Shown: positions 22,425 through 35,037 of the stretch, piece after piece | Layout of the letters: the number at the start of each line of letters is the position of its first letter | Position numbering within the stretch: the stretch's first letter is position 1 | Assembly (NCBI GenBank): GCA_012932865.1 | Contig: SAXG01000012.1 | Coordinates: forward strand, 1,024,075-1,088,074 | Direction of reading: 5' to 3' | Length of the DNA: 64,000 nucleotides | DNA from: Amylostereum areolatum | Taxonomy: Eukaryota; Basidiomycota; Agaricomycetes; Russulales; Stereaceae | The notes under the pieces: generated by a model | Seen by the model: the letters and a program-made list of their open reading frames with translations, nothing else | Database searches by the model: none | What the model was told of the DNA's origin: nothing | Made by a program: the position numbers and the translations under genes

Positions 22425-24104
22425 GTTGATCACTCCTATGCAGGTCCTATTCCATACGACCAACCCGTTCGACTCCGACTCGTGGTCGGAAGCAGTCCAT
22501 TTCACTTTTGAAGGTTACGACGCGTCTCCGTTCTGGGATAATCAAGGTAGGAGTTACATCGTGGCAAGTCATGCATGGCACGTTCGGCCGGCGATACAAG
22601 GCTTCGAGATGGACTTTTCCACCGGAGTAATCATCGGCGAAATTCGCGACATGTGGTCCGGAACAGGAGGAATCGTGGGTGCATCATTCATCACCACGTT
22701 TTCCGCTGACACTGTCAAAGGCTCCTGAAGCACCTCACCTTATCTTCCAAGATGAATATTACTATTTGATGATCGCGGAAGGTGGATTCAGTTACCTTCG
22801 GAGGCCAGTAACAGCTGCTCATACTGAGCTGCAGGAGGTACTGGCCTCAACCATATGGTCACTTACGCGCGCTCGAGAAATTTGTGGGGTCCTTATGAAC
22901 CAGACCCATCCAATCCCGTTCTGACTAACTCTAACACCACCGAGTATTGTAAGTATCTGCATGTCTTGCGGCATCTGTATGTTGATCTTTATCTGTCAGT
23001 CCAAACCGTTGGCCATGCAGATCTCTTCTCTGACCCTGAAGGAAACTTGTATATATCCCAACGTGTAGTGGCCAGTCCGACTCGCTAATCTCGAGTTGGT
23101 CCAGATGGGCTGTCGCTTTGGCCACGCGGTCAGGTCCGGACTACATCTACTTTCCTATGGGTAGGGAAACGGTCTTAACAACCGCGCAATGGGAAAGGGG
23201 CCAGTTTCCTACATTTACCCCCGTGCGAGGGAAAGAACAAGGGCCATTACCTCGCTCTAACAAGGATGTCGGCACGTTTGGGTATGTTCACCCATGGCTC
23301 TGCGACACCTTCCTGAGTATCATCCCCTCATAGCTATTGGGTTGGTTCCGATGACCATCTCGCCTTTTCTCCTGGATCGCAGCTTCCTTCTCATTATGTC
23401 CACAATCGATTCCCAGACGCCTCATCCTATTACATATCTCCGAACCTCCACCCCAATACACTGCAACTTAAACCGTCCGTCCTCAATCTTACGGGCCCCG
23501 ACGGGAGAACAGCGTCCACTCCGCAAACCTTCGTAGGGCGACGTCAGGAGCATGTCGAATTCAATTTCCAGGTGACCCTCGATTTTCGGTCAAACCAAGC
23601 CGAGGCAGAAGCAGGCGTCACTGTCTTCTTGAACCAAAATCAGCATTTCGATCTGGGTCTGGTAACATTGTCACCAGAGTCTGCCTTACGAGAAGGATAT
23701 ACGGGAGCGTCGAACGGCAACATAACGCACTTCATGCGACTGCGGACAATTACGAAGAATTCAACCAACTATGGAGCAAGTGACCCCATCTCGAGACCTG
23801 CGATTATCCCTGTGTCACAAGAGCTACTGAGTCATCTGGAATTGCGAGTTGAGGCGGTTAATCGAACCACCTATGCCTTTCGATACAAGAATGGGACAGA
23901 CTGGGTGACGGTGGGATGGGGAGATTCTGGAGAGATCAGCGGTGGTTTCGTTGGTACGTCTTTCCCAGCTGTATGGTATACATAACTCTGACGTGTCGAG
24001 CAGGCACTCTCGTCGGTTTATTTGCCACAGGGAATGGCAATGAAGTACTTGACATGGCTTATTTCTCCTCGTTGTCGTACGAGGGAAACGACAGTGTATT
24101 TTGA
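21905..24104 (+). CDS. Secreted GH43 family glycosidase, probably damaged in exon 2
   Basis: Start 21905 opens with a signal-peptide-like segment (WIPCFVIQVVSA) before ALYRNPILPGFHPDPSC, the classic GH43 opening carrying the catalytic-base Asp. Further blocks: TYFCATSSFNAFPAIPVF, SGMWAPS|IRYHQGTFWIV, DASPFWDN, GTGGI|APEAPHLI (acid region), GGTGLNHMVTYARS, TVGHADLF and LWAVALATRSG. A C-terminal beta-sandwich domain (GH43 C2 type) runs from EFNFQVTLDF to LVGLFATGNG. Introns include 22125-22180, 22369-22443, 22675-22720, 22782-22834, 22949-22999, 23049-23104, 23282-23333 and 23954-24003. GH43 members are beta-xylosidases or alpha-L-arabinofuranosidases. In exon 2, GNVI is joined to NSTSGMWAPS out of frame and about 15 residues usual in the family are missing, so a small deletion near 22190 is suspected. 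Read as is, the protein would stop at about 22233. Confidence 0.9.
22396..22424 (+). repeat. 29-nt poly-C run in a GH43 intron
   Basis: An uninterrupted run of 29 C lies inside the 75-nt intron 22369-22443. The length of such a run is unreliable in any assembly. The intron stays removable because its donor and acceptor lie outside the run. Confidence 0.95.
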
Positions 24105-24339
24105 GTTTCTTACCCAACGTCATATTGCTTTCTACTCAGGGTACTTCTAAGCTTCCTTATCTCTGTCACATGGCATTGTCACTCGACCTACACGATACGT
24201 GGTAAGAAGTCTTCGAGAATCGTTCACCAGATGCCAGGCCCTGGTCCCTTCCATTAAATCTTCACCTATCACTGATATAACGGGAGGGTTTGTACGTTTG
24301 ACATCTAACCCCACCCCACCTTCAGTCGACCCTTTTATC

Positions 24340-27149
24340 ATGCGTGGAATGTGGCCACCACTGTGGCTCCTCTCCGTTTTCCTCCGGCCTTCTTTTGCTC
24401 AAACATTTTCAAACGTCGTACCAGCCGTACACTCCATCACGCTTTCCTCAGGATCTCCGTTCAGCCTTTCCTCTCACCTGCAAATTGTAGTCGACAACGC
24501 GTCTGCCTCCGTTCGAGACACCGATGGACTCACTCTCGTTCCTCCGACGGTCCTCGAGTTTGCGAAGACGTTCGCACAAGATCTCTACGCCCTTTTCCCG
24601 CAGACCGCCGTCAACGTGACGACCAATTCGGCATCCAGCTCCGAAGCCAACCCTTCTAGCACTGTATTCCTCACCGTCCTTTCCGAAACTGAGGCCGCAA
24701 ACTTCACGTTCGCGAATGGGGTACACACCAGCGAGGGATACCGTCTTCAAGTCGACGGAGATATGATCCGAATCAGCGGCGCAGGAGCGCGAGGGGTGTT
24801 TTGGGCAACGCGTACGTTGCTCCAGGGTTTAGTGCTCAATGGCGGAGAGCTTCCCTCCGGGGTGGTCGACGATCAACCGGACTGGGAAACACGAGGCTTT
24901 ATGCTCGGTGAGTGAAGATCAGAGATATTCCAAGCAAGTTCTTAGCGTTGTCCCTGTGTTAGATGTCGGTCGACAATGGTATCCTATCTCGTCCCTGGAA
25001 GAGCTGTGCACATATGCGTCGTGGTTCAAGACGAGCGAGTTTGTAGGTCTTCGGCTCGAACATCCATATCTGACTCATCGCACTGTGACGTATCGAACAG
25101 CATGTGCACCTTTCTGACAACGTTGCTATAAAAAACGACGATGCTGCCGCAACTTATGCACGCTTCCGTCTACGGCCAGAGGATCCTTCCCTTGCGGGTC
25201 TCACCCCGCATCTCAACGAAACGTACTCCAGAGATGAGTTCGAACATTTCCAAACCCATTGTGCTGCAAGAGGAGTAACGGTGTGTCATTTCGCTAACCC
25301 TCGTATTTAACGCCAGTCCGAACCCTTTGACTTCTCAGGTTATTCCAGAAATAGAGGCGGTGAGTGCTAGTGGTCCTATGACCAGGTGCAGAATACTTAC
25401 GTTGCGAAGCCTGGACACGCTCTGGTTATCACTCAATGGAAACCCGAACTTGGCTTGACAGAAGACCCAACTTTACTCAACCTCACTTTTCCCGACACGA
25501 TCCCGACCGTGCAATCCATTTGGCAAGGTTGGTGGCCTTACCTTCCCTCAGATCAACCTACTGAACATCAATAGAATTCCTTCCCTGGCTCCATACCAGT
25601 AAGCCGCTCTAAGTGAAGAAGATCCGCGCATCTTCACAAAGTATATAGGACAGGTCTCTATCGGTGCTGACGAGTACAATGCCGATCTCGCCGATGACTA
25701 TATCAATTTCGTCAATGCCATGGTAAGGTCCTTTCTATGATAGTAGGCAAGGTTTCTCATGCGCGTCCCAAACCAAGAGTGACTTCATCGGCGAGTCGAA
25801 CAAGAGTATCCGGATATGGGGGACGAAAGAGCCTTCCAACACCACGGCGGTGAGCAAAAACATCACGATACAGCACTGGTGAGCAAGCAGGCGGCTCTGG
25901 CTCGCAATTTACGCTCAACTTGAAAGCGTTGAATAGGGAATTCTCCGATGATGATCCTTTTGAGTTAATCAACACGGGTTATAATGTCATCAATAGGTAG
26001 GTGAATGCGACGGCATTGGGAGAGTTATTTGACATTTATGCTACTCCCCCCCTCATACAGCGACGATGCCTTCCTGTATATCGTCATCAAATTCGTACGC
26101 GGGAGTCCTGCTTAACTTCTTATGCGCGAAACTGAACGAGAGGGGTGCTATAGTCTGGGTCTTTTCCTCAGCAACTCAACCAGACGCGCCTCTGGCAAGG
26201 TGCAAATGTCGACTTGGGAGGTACGGATGATGCTCTCTCTCGATTAATATGTTTACGATCAAACTGCAGGCATTTGGGACCCACATGTCTTCGATCGAGG
26301 GAATGCATCAAACAATCCCGGCGTTAACAATCCTTTGCTTCAAGGCGCGATTACAGTCAGTTGCCACAACTCGGTTGCCTATTCGCTTTGTCAAACTGGA
26401 CTCTTTTCCAGCCTTCTTGGAACGACCATGGACCTACGGCCTCAACATACCTAGAAGCCTTCTACGCGGTGAAGATGGGGCTGCCTGTGGTGATGTCGGC
26501 GGCATGGCAGTCAAGTACCCGTCCAAACCATTTGACCGAGGCTCAGTTCCTGTCATCGTTTGCAACCCTCGCCGCTGCTGCACCTGGGCAAAACCTTGCT
26601 CGCCAGGTCCTGCATTCAGGCAAGATTATCGTGGAATACGACTTGACCAACACTAGCTCAACGTCGGGTGAATCCGTCCCGGACCGCAGTGGAAATGGAT
26701 ATAACGCTACCTTGGTCAACGGCCAACTGTTTACGCCGTTGGGATCCAAGGGACTTAACTACACGTTCCTAGTTAACGTCAGCTCGTCGCTGACATCAGG
26801 TGTGCTGCTATTCGGTCCAGACAACACGTTTGGGTTCGCGCCCGTGCAGGGCGGCACCACTCTCGCATTTGTTTCGTCAAACATCACATATCCCTTGTTC
26901 AACTATACCTTACCATTGCAGGCGACCTCACCATGGAGGCAGATCATCGTCACGGGTACAGAGGAAGGCACATCGGTGTTTGTGAACGGTCAACACGCTG
27001 GTGACTTTCAAGTCCAGATCGACGATACTGCGACTGTGGCTCCGATGCCATTCGTCGCTCCTGCAAAGGTCATTGGACAAATGGGCGCCACGGTCTCTCG
27101 CTTCATCCTGTGGGACCAGGTTCAAGATGTTGGAGATTTGGCTAGATGA
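24340..27149 (+). CDS. GH20 beta-N-acetylhexosaminidase with C-terminal beta-sandwich domain
   Basis: Thirteen exons: 24340-24907, 24963-25042, 25101-25280, 25339-25359, 25410-25527, 25575-25598, 25649-25722, 25778-25878, 25937-25996, 26061-26094, 26154-26220, 26270-26355 and 26412-27149. They total 2151 nt (716 aa) with a fully open frame. A signal peptide (LWLLSVFLRPSFA) precedes a GH20b-type domain and the catalytic domain: RGFMLDVGRQWYPISSLEEL, FHVHLSDNVA, VIPEIEAPGHALV, and the catalytic Asp-Glu pair in VSIGADEYN. A substrate-site Trp lies in NITIQHW. The C-terminal 230 residues form a LamG/concanavalin-like domain (VPDRSGNGYNATLVNG). The enzyme releases GlcNAc from chitobiose or chitin fragments outside the cell or in the wall. 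Exons of 21 and 24 nt are unusually short. It is 235 bases downstream of the GH43 gene on the same strand. Confidence 0.95.
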
Positions 27150-27323
27150 GGGCGCCATACGCCAAACGATCACACCGTTTCCGATATGCAGTATGATGGT
27201 ATTGATAAACGAAATGTATATGGCGCACGAACGTACCCGAACAGCTCGGGTAGATTTGGTCCAACCACTCACTATGCGTCTAGCAAGCAACTCGTGAGGC
27301 GAGGCAAAGCGCCAAAATTTGGT

Positions 27324-28338
27324 TTACGCACACGAAGTAGAAGCAGCACCTCCCCAGCCCATCGCGGAGAAGGCTTCTCGTGCAGCTTGTTCTTTTGCCA
27401 GTTGTTTGTTTGGACCTGTTCCCCTTCCTCTGAGCATACCGTTGACTATTGGGTTCCACGACAAAGTCAGTCGGATCCTTTACCTCGTTCCAGCACAGTG
27501 TCCACACACCTTTGCATTCCATGTCCCATATCGGGGCATGGGGCGGACCTGCAGATCTAGCTCCCCACTCAATTGCTACGTGCTTCTGCGCGGCAAGTTG
27601 GTTGAACTGGGGAAGAAAGGTCGCTTGAGGTTGAGCGGGGTTGAGCGGGTTGGGTGGCGTTGGTGGTGGCATTTCTGAGGGTTGCGGAGGTACGAACTGG
27701 TCCCCGATGCGAGAGCGCTTTGAGGGGCCGGGCGAGGAAGGGGCTTCAGAAACGGTATCCGAGTCGAAAGATGGGTCGATGAAGGGACCGATCCACGCCT
27801 GAACGGTGGCTAGGCCGTGCTGCTGATATGTCGCCGCGATCCAAGAGTGAAGGATATTTTTTGTCTCCTGTAGTAGGGCAAGATGATAAGAGATGGCAAC
27901 TGGCTCATAAGTGTCAACTACCTGTGGGTCCTTAAGGAGATCGAGAGATGCGCCTATTATCTGCTCGCGCAGCTGATACTTCGCCACACACTGTTCAATC
28001 GCTTCGTGATCCTCCAGCTTCTGTTCGATGGCAAGCTAGACGATATCGGGAGGCGTAAGTGGGGCGCGTTGAAACACGATCAGGCGGCCTACCTCGAGCT
28101 CTTGCGCGCTAAGGAGGGGTGTTTTCCGGGACAGGATATCGGTTGCGACCATGGCCATGATACGTCTCCCAATGACAGCTAGGCGGGTACTGTCGCCGAC
28201 ATCCGGGTGGGGGGTTTGCGCAACCGAGGGGTGCGCGATGAGTGCACGGTAGAGCAATCCTTTGATCTCGGGAGCCGTGGAAGTCATATCTCGTCGTGTA
28301 CGTTTGAGAGCGGGCGAAGAGGGTTGAGGGAAGTTCAT
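27324..28338 (-). CDS. RNase III-like plus dsRBD protein with degenerate active site
   Basis: Four exons: 28093-28338, 27922-28035, 27510-27867 and 27324-27445; 840 nt (279 aa), frame closed. The first half aligns with an RNase III fold: LYRALIAHPSV, then RLAVIGRRIMAMVATDIL where active enzymes have RLEFLGDAVL, and later NILHSWIAATYQQHGL where active enzymes have an E-A-x-x-GALY block. The acidic metal ligands are replaced (Glu by Ala, Asp by Arg, Glu by His), so catalysis is unlikely. The second half is a double-stranded RNA-binding domain: FNQLAAQKHVAIEW, GPPHAPIW, then GRGTGPNKQLAKEQAAREAF. Mitochondrial ribosomal mL44/mL57-type proteins have the same catalytically dead RNase III plus dsRBD layout; a nuclear RNA-binding role is equally possible. 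Role inferred only. Confidence 0.8.
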
Positions 28339-28649
28339 CTAGTAGGAGACGGAATAAGGTAGGTATTTATCCCTTGCAGAGGCGTGCGAATCGGAAGCTT
28401 TGGGAACTTATTAGGTAGTCGAGGACAAAGGCCGTAACAGAGGCAGTGGCACTCATGATCACGCTCAACAGCCGCGCCCTATTATTTCCTTTGCACAACC
28501 TCTCTGCATGGTCAGCAAACACGCGGTGTAACATGTTATTAGTACTTGAATATGATTAGGACGCCACTATTACAATATATGTCAAGATACACATCAACCC
28601 CGCTCACGCTCAGCACTCAATGTCAACGTCAACGCTCGTCTCTACCGGA
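28339..28649. other. Intergenic region between two minus-strand genes
   Basis: About 310 bases holding the 3' end of the Mit1-like gene and the promoter of the RNase III-like gene. No coding segment or RNA gene recognised. Confidence 0.45.
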
Positions 28650-31600
28650 TCAACTTAGCATTTTTTGCTTTTCCAGTGTTCTTCGCAGTATCTTGACGGT
28701 GTTACTGTGCTCGGGAAGAGGCGCCAGACGGTCAATCGCCGATTTCACTCTATGGAGAATTGTCAGTCCTAGCCCAGCAGTTTTTGGGGCACATAACACT
28801 CACCTGGAGGACCTTCCGCCACAGTGGGACAATCCTTGATCAGGTGATGTGGTGATCTCCCACAGACAACGCAGACAGTGCCATCATTCTTGGCTCGCTT
28901 CCGAACCACACTGTCCTCCGGCGAGGTGGGGTGTGTCACGCGCTTCATAGGACTCGACACTACGCGTGAGGGACCCGCCACCGAGGATTGTGCTACGGAC
29001 GGAGTCCGCGCGGACGTATTAGGAGCGTGCAAGCGAGGTGACACAACTGGTTTTGACCGGTTATTTGAAAGAGACGGCGTCGGTTGGGCGCGGGGAGTAA
29101 GACTCGTGACGGTCGATGCAATAGCGGGCCTGGGTGGAGCGGGAGGGCGATGGGTGCCCATCTCTAGTAGCCGGAGGGGCTGTCCATGTATAAGATGTAG
29201 GTGTCCACGCTTGAACAGCGTTTCATCGATAACTTCGATGGCTCGACGCTATAGGTTGGAGACGAGGTTAGCTGAAAATGTTACAGAATGTTATGAGGAA
29301 CTTACACGAGTCTCAAAGGGTTCGTCCGTCGTTTCAAAGATGAGTAAACGACGATACTCGGCCAGGTTAGGAGAGCTGTCTGTCATTGTACATGGCCCCG
29401 GATGAGAGTTGCGACAAATCCCACAGGCTTCATCGTCAGGAGATGTGGGTCTAGCGGGCTTCTGGCGAGCACGTTTGTTCAGCTCCATTATGAACTCATC
29501 AGGAGAGTCCATAGAGATATCCGAGCCCTCTCGGTCTGAACCAAGGCCCGAGCCTGTCCATCCTGCCGATTCTCGTGAGGCAGTGGAGTCGCGTCGCTTT
29601 CTCTTTCCCTTCGTGTCCTTCTTCACTGGAGTATCATCGAAATTGAAGGATTGCTGATATTTTGTGTTAGCAACTACTTACGCTAGGGAAGAGGACTTAC
29701 CTGTGGTTTTACAGGCATAGCAGCTTTGCGACGGACACCACGCCCTGTAGCTTCAGCCTCCTTGTGCTTATCATGCTCTTCTGCGATACGCTGCAGGGTG
29801 GCTGCCCAGGAATCCGGTTCTTCATGTCCATCTACTCCTTCATCCGGTATGTCTTCAAAGGCATCTTTGTCTGCAGTCCAAATCTTTGCGAACGAGAACG
29901 ACTGGGCTGCTTCTCCGGGTTCTTCAGGAGTGACTTCCGTCTCAGTCTTCTCGATGAGGTTATCCAGATCATGGTCAGTATCTAGGAGGACGGATGAGAC
30001 AGGTCTGCACACAATGAAAACGGGTCGACATACAAACAATCTCGCGTATAGCCTGGTTTTCTTCGTCAAACAAGGTCTTTGCGCCGTAGGTTAATATTGA
30101 CTGGACGTCGGCAGCACCGTCGTCGTCGTCCATCTTCTGAACGATGAGATGGTCGAGAACGAGTTTTTTCTTGCCGGTCTGTATGATTCGCTCTGTCCAA
30201 GCAGGTCAGTTGACAGTACCAATGTGACGAAAGGATGGCTTGACCTTCCGCAGTGTCTTTGGCCATGAGTTTGAAGACCAAACATGGTTTGGTTTGTCCA
30301 AAGCGATGAGCCCGAGCAATGGCCTACACAAAAGAGAAGGTGTTAGCGCCTTTTATTCCCCGGAAAACCATGTAGAAAGAATACTTGAAGGTCCTGCAGA
30401 ACATATTAGGCGCGTATGATGAGAAGCAAGGTGGGGACGCACCTGGTGAGGGTTGAAGTCGGGGTCGAAGATCACGACCGTATCCGCGCTCCACAAGTTA
30501 ATGCCTACACCACCCGCTCGGGTTGTGAGGATGTAGATGAAGACGTCAGAGTCTGGACGGTTGAACTCGTCCATTCCTCTTTGACGATCTGCCTGTGGTG
30601 TATTACCATCCTTGAAAGAAGGGGGTAAGCGTTCGACGATCGCCCTTGAAGGAGAATTGCATACCAGTCTAAGATACTTGATACCCTCGCCGGCGAGGAA
30701 GTCCTCGATGATGTCTAAAACAATGACAAACTATGCCGAAAAATTTAATAGCTGGCAACGAAGATAACGCAAAGGGACACACCTGACTGAACAGGAGCAC
30801 CCGATGACCGCGGCTCTTGAGCTTTGGTAACAAGCCATGTAGTAAACGTAGCTTCGAGCTTGCTCCGACCAGTCTGTCATGAGCCTCTTGTTGAGCCAAA
30901 CCCTTTGGTTCAATATCGGTACTCAAAAGATAAGGATGTTGAACGCATCTGCCCCCGAGAATTCTGGTGTTAGAAACAAATAGCGCTCGAGAAAGTCGAG
31001 GGGCGCACTTGCGAAGTTGCATCAACATATTGTTCATGTTAGTCTTGCTACCTGTCGCATTCGAGCGAGTCTTCGGATCCACCCCCGATTGAGAAAGCGA
31101 CTGAAGGATGTGGACATTTTTACCTAGATAGTGTCAGTTTGTGGAGCCGGTTACAAGAAGTCGACCTACTCAAGATGGACTTGTACATCTCCTTCTGCAA
31201 GGGAGCCAGCGAAACCGGAACGATGACTTCGTTCTGCAGATACACGATGGCAATCAAAGCGAGCCCTAGTGGTAAGGGAGGAACAATCATACCTTCGGAG
31301 GTAGCTTTAGTACTTGGGCTTTAATGCGGCGCAGAAAGTATGGCTTCAGTCGCTGATGAAGATCCTTGACTAACTCCTCTGTTAATACTTCAAATTCCTT
31401 CTCGAGATTCGCTAGATCCTTCCAGTTATCAGGATCGAGGAAGTTCATGAGATTGAACAATTCGCGGATGTTGTTGTTCAACGGAGTCTGGCGTAGAGGT
31501 CAGTCTCTGGTACGACCGCTGATGGTCGTAAGATACAGACTCCTGTCATAATGATGCGATGCATGGTTTTCAGCTCCTGAAGTTTCCTGAATATGATGCT

Positions 31601-34600
31601 ATTGTCATTGTTCACTACCCAAAAACAAATCAACCGTCGAAAACACCTGCAATATCAAATTTCTTACACCTTTGCCCTTCGTCAATAATGAGCCCTTCCC
31701 ACCTGGGTTGGGACTTGAACACCGACCCAAACTCCTTGGCATTGGTGATGGTGTTATAAGTGGTCACCAACACGTGGAACTTGGCTCCAGTTGTGCCCTT
31801 GACCGGACTTGAATGCATCAGTTCGTAGCGTTTGATAACCTCACGGGCCTTGGCCTCTCCGTAAAAGGGAACAACACGAAGTTTGGGAGCCCAGCGAGTG
31901 AATTCGCGAACCCAGTTTGTGATGGTGGAGTTCGGGACAACCACGAGAAACGGGCGAGCCTTCCTGATCTCGGAAATGTGACCTATAAAGGTACATATTT
32001 GTACAGTTTTACCCTTAACCTGGAAGTTAGCGAATAGGATAGCGTTTGTTGTAGAGATCATACCAGGCCCATCTCGTCCGCGAGGATGCACGGTTGATGG
32101 TTCCACCAGTTGTCGCAGAGCCAGTTAAAGCCATCGATCTGGGAGCGAGTTAGAATGGTTATCTGTGGAAGAGACTAGCCAGCCTGTCTTACTTGGAAAG
32201 GCATGAGCTTCAAGGTTTCAGCTTGACCCAATGCCGGTTGAGTCTCATCTTTTAAAGCATACTTCTTGCGATACTCGCCCTTCTTACGATTGTCGAAGGC
32301 CTGTGCGTCAGACTTGCTCAGAGCTTGGACTTCTACCTTCCTAGAATCGATCAGACGCCGGAAGGCCGCCTTGAAAGCTGCATAACCCGGCTCTCCTTCA
32401 CGAGGAGGTGAATCCCATGATGCTAAATGAAGCGCATAAATTCGAATTCGCAGCAGGTAGAGGAAATGACGAACCTTCGTCATAACCAAGATCGTCCCAT
32501 TTGATAAATGCCCAGACAACTTGGTCAATGTCGTCCTCCTCGAGGTCGTCCTCCTTACGACGTACGAAGTCGTCGAGGGACTCTGTGAAATCGTCTGAGG
32601 GTTGCTTGCCGAATTTGAATGCGGCGTCCCACTCCTTGTTGAAATCGGGATCGTCGTCGTCAACAATTCTGCGACGAGAAAGCTTGCCCTTGTTGATGGG
32701 CTGTTTTGTGGCCTTGTGCGAGTGCCACATTAGAACGTCAAGGACCCGATCGACGGTCTTCCACGCCGGGGGAATCCGACGCTCCGCATCTGGGCAAGCA
32801 TCTAACAAGGCCGCCACAGGCTCTGGTTTGGAGGAGGAGTCTCGAGACACGTCGTGACCTTCACCCACACCGCCTTCCGCTACATCATTAGCAACACGAT
32901 CTTCGCTCACAGCCTCCTTCAGAAGTTCAATCTTCGACCCAGATGTTAAGAAGTTCCTGAGGAGACCGGGTTGCATAGCTGCAAGCCATCCATGTGGAAC
33001 CCACTCCGTTCTCCGCCAGCTACGATCTTGCCACTTGACTAGATACTCGCGAGGGAGCATGACTTTGAGCGGAGGAACGCCCCCAGGGTACGACGGCTGC
33101 TGAGCGTTTGGAGGGTATGCTCGCCATGCGACGATCTTTTCTGCCTTGAAAACATAGGACGAACAGTCGCCGCAAGCCCATCGCGTATTCCGTTGATAGT
33201 ACTTTGCAAGGATGGCTCTATCGCTGGGGTCCTCGGTATTGACGTCGAAATCAAAATCAGGGATGGGAAGGTGGGAATAATGGGCAAGCCGTCGACAAGT
33301 CTGGCATCGGAAGAGAAGCTCTTCAGCGGGGGTGTTCACCAATAAATCTTCAGAATCCTGTAAAGGGGCTATGCTGGAAACAGCCATGGGGTCGGGAGGT
33401 GGCTTGCCCGCGTCCATGATCTCTGCCGAGCTGGCCTCGGGACGATGATGTGAGTCTGGTTTGAGAACGACTTCCATGCAACCCATGCACACCCCACCCT
33501 TCATGCACATGGTGCAGATGAACTCAGTTGTCGAGCCCATATCAAGATCGGTACGTCGGGAATGATCGTTGCCGCTTTGCCCCGCTTCCCCTTCAGCGCC
33601 ATCTTTCGCTTCCCGTTCTCGACGGTCTCGAGCACGTGCAGCTTTCAGAATTTCGTCCCGCTGAGATTGAGCCAAGCATCTCCAATGAGCTGATAGCGGA
33701 CACTTCAAGCTGTAAAATGAGTGGTCAGCAGCAGGACCGAGTCTGTACAGAAGTTAACAATGAGACACTCGCCATCGCACCCATCCTCCTAATTTTTCAA
33801 TCTGCTCTGAGCCTTCAATCGGATCGTCCTCATCGCTGTCGTCTCTTCTTTTCTTCTTCCTGTTACCCCGTTTCTTTTCTTCTTCCAATAGGATGTGGGT
33901 GGGGCGCCGCTGACATTTTTCACATGTATCCCTGTGTGCTCGAAGGGCTGCGGTCTTCTCGTCGTCGCACGGATCCCAGTCCAAATCCTGTATCGGACGA
34001 AAGTGACCGTAAGCGGGCCGAGACGCTGCCCCGCGAAGGGGTCTTTTGCTAGAGGACGCCTTGCCCTTGCGGGGTCTTGAGATATACTCATCCTCGTCGT
34101 CTGACATATTTTCCGCGTAATCTTGGTCTGCAAGATTGTCGCGAACACTCCTGCGAGTACGCGTGGACTTCCTCATGCTGGAGGCACGAGTGGCTGCACT
34201 GTCTTCTCTGTCGGATTCCGAGACCTGCTTCCGCGAGCGCGTTTTCCTAGGACTGAATGGAAGCTTCCTCTTCGCGGCACCGCGTGTGAGACGCGACGAC
34301 GGAGGGGGTGTCGCATCCTCATCATCGTCTTCATCGGCACTCTCGTCTTCGGGATGATCATGATCCCACTCTTCGCCTTCGTCAGAGTCGAGGACTATTG
34401 CATCGCCTTTAGAGGAGCCCCGTCTCGAAGACTCGGTTTGGCGACGGCTTTTCTGACCGAGATGCTTCATGTTGATGGTCATCTTGACCCGAGAATCGGG
34501 ATGAACGTATGCTGCTGAAGGGTCAAAAGGCAAAAGGAGGCCTTGCTTCTTCTTGGATTCTGTAGGCACATGTTCACGGAATGAGCCATATAAATGCACA

Positions 34601-35037
34601 AACACACCCACTGTAATCCCATAGAAGGTCCGGGTATTTCCTCTCCACAAGAGAGGCCTCATACTGCAAACAAAGTACGTGAGAATGCTGGATGGATGCT
34701 GTGAGTCGTGAACATTGTATACCTTATGGGCGATTCCTTCACCATCCTTCATATAATACCACAACACCTTTCCGTCGAGGTACTCGCCAGCAACAGAGCT
34801 TGGTGTGCGGTCCTCGTCTTCGTCAGAAACATGAGAGCACACGCGATCGAGGATTGAAACGTATCGCTCGCGTTGACCAGCAGTAAGCGTCGGTAGCTCT
34901 ATGTAGTAAGAGGACGGAGAGGTAGGGTTTGGCGATGCAGCAGACGGAATTGGGGTCAACGAGCTGGTGGAAGACGCGTTTCTATGGCTTTCTCCAATAG
35001 CACGGTCAATAAGAAGACCTGGGGATGCTGTAGACAT
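28650..35037 (-). CDS. Mit1/CHD-type chromatin remodelling ATPase with PHD finger and chromodomain-like region
   Basis: Large many-exon gene, start MSTASPG at 35037 (an in-frame ATG also exists at 35118), stop 28650-28652. Order: a BAH-like region ([12 protein letters not shown]), acidic and basic linkers with one SIM-like core ([10 protein letters not shown]), a PHD finger ([17 protein letters not shown]), more Cys pairs ([17 protein letters not shown]), a chromodomain-like block ([18 protein letters not shown]), then the SNF2 ATPase: [66 protein letters not shown]. The C-terminus has two short Cys/His clusters ([27 protein letters not shown]). The layout matches S. pombe Mit1 and Mi-2 proteins, which space nucleosomes in heterochromatic silencing. 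The frame is intact through all exons. It uses a probable GC donor (33772), a 9-nt exon (30385-30393), and an AAG acceptor inside the Walker A codons. Confidence 0.92.

Noticed and set aside
21905..27149. GH43 and GH20 as part of a dedicated carbohydrate gene cluster
   Set aside because: Only two adjacent glycosidases with no transporter or regulator beside them; the neighbours are chromatin genes.
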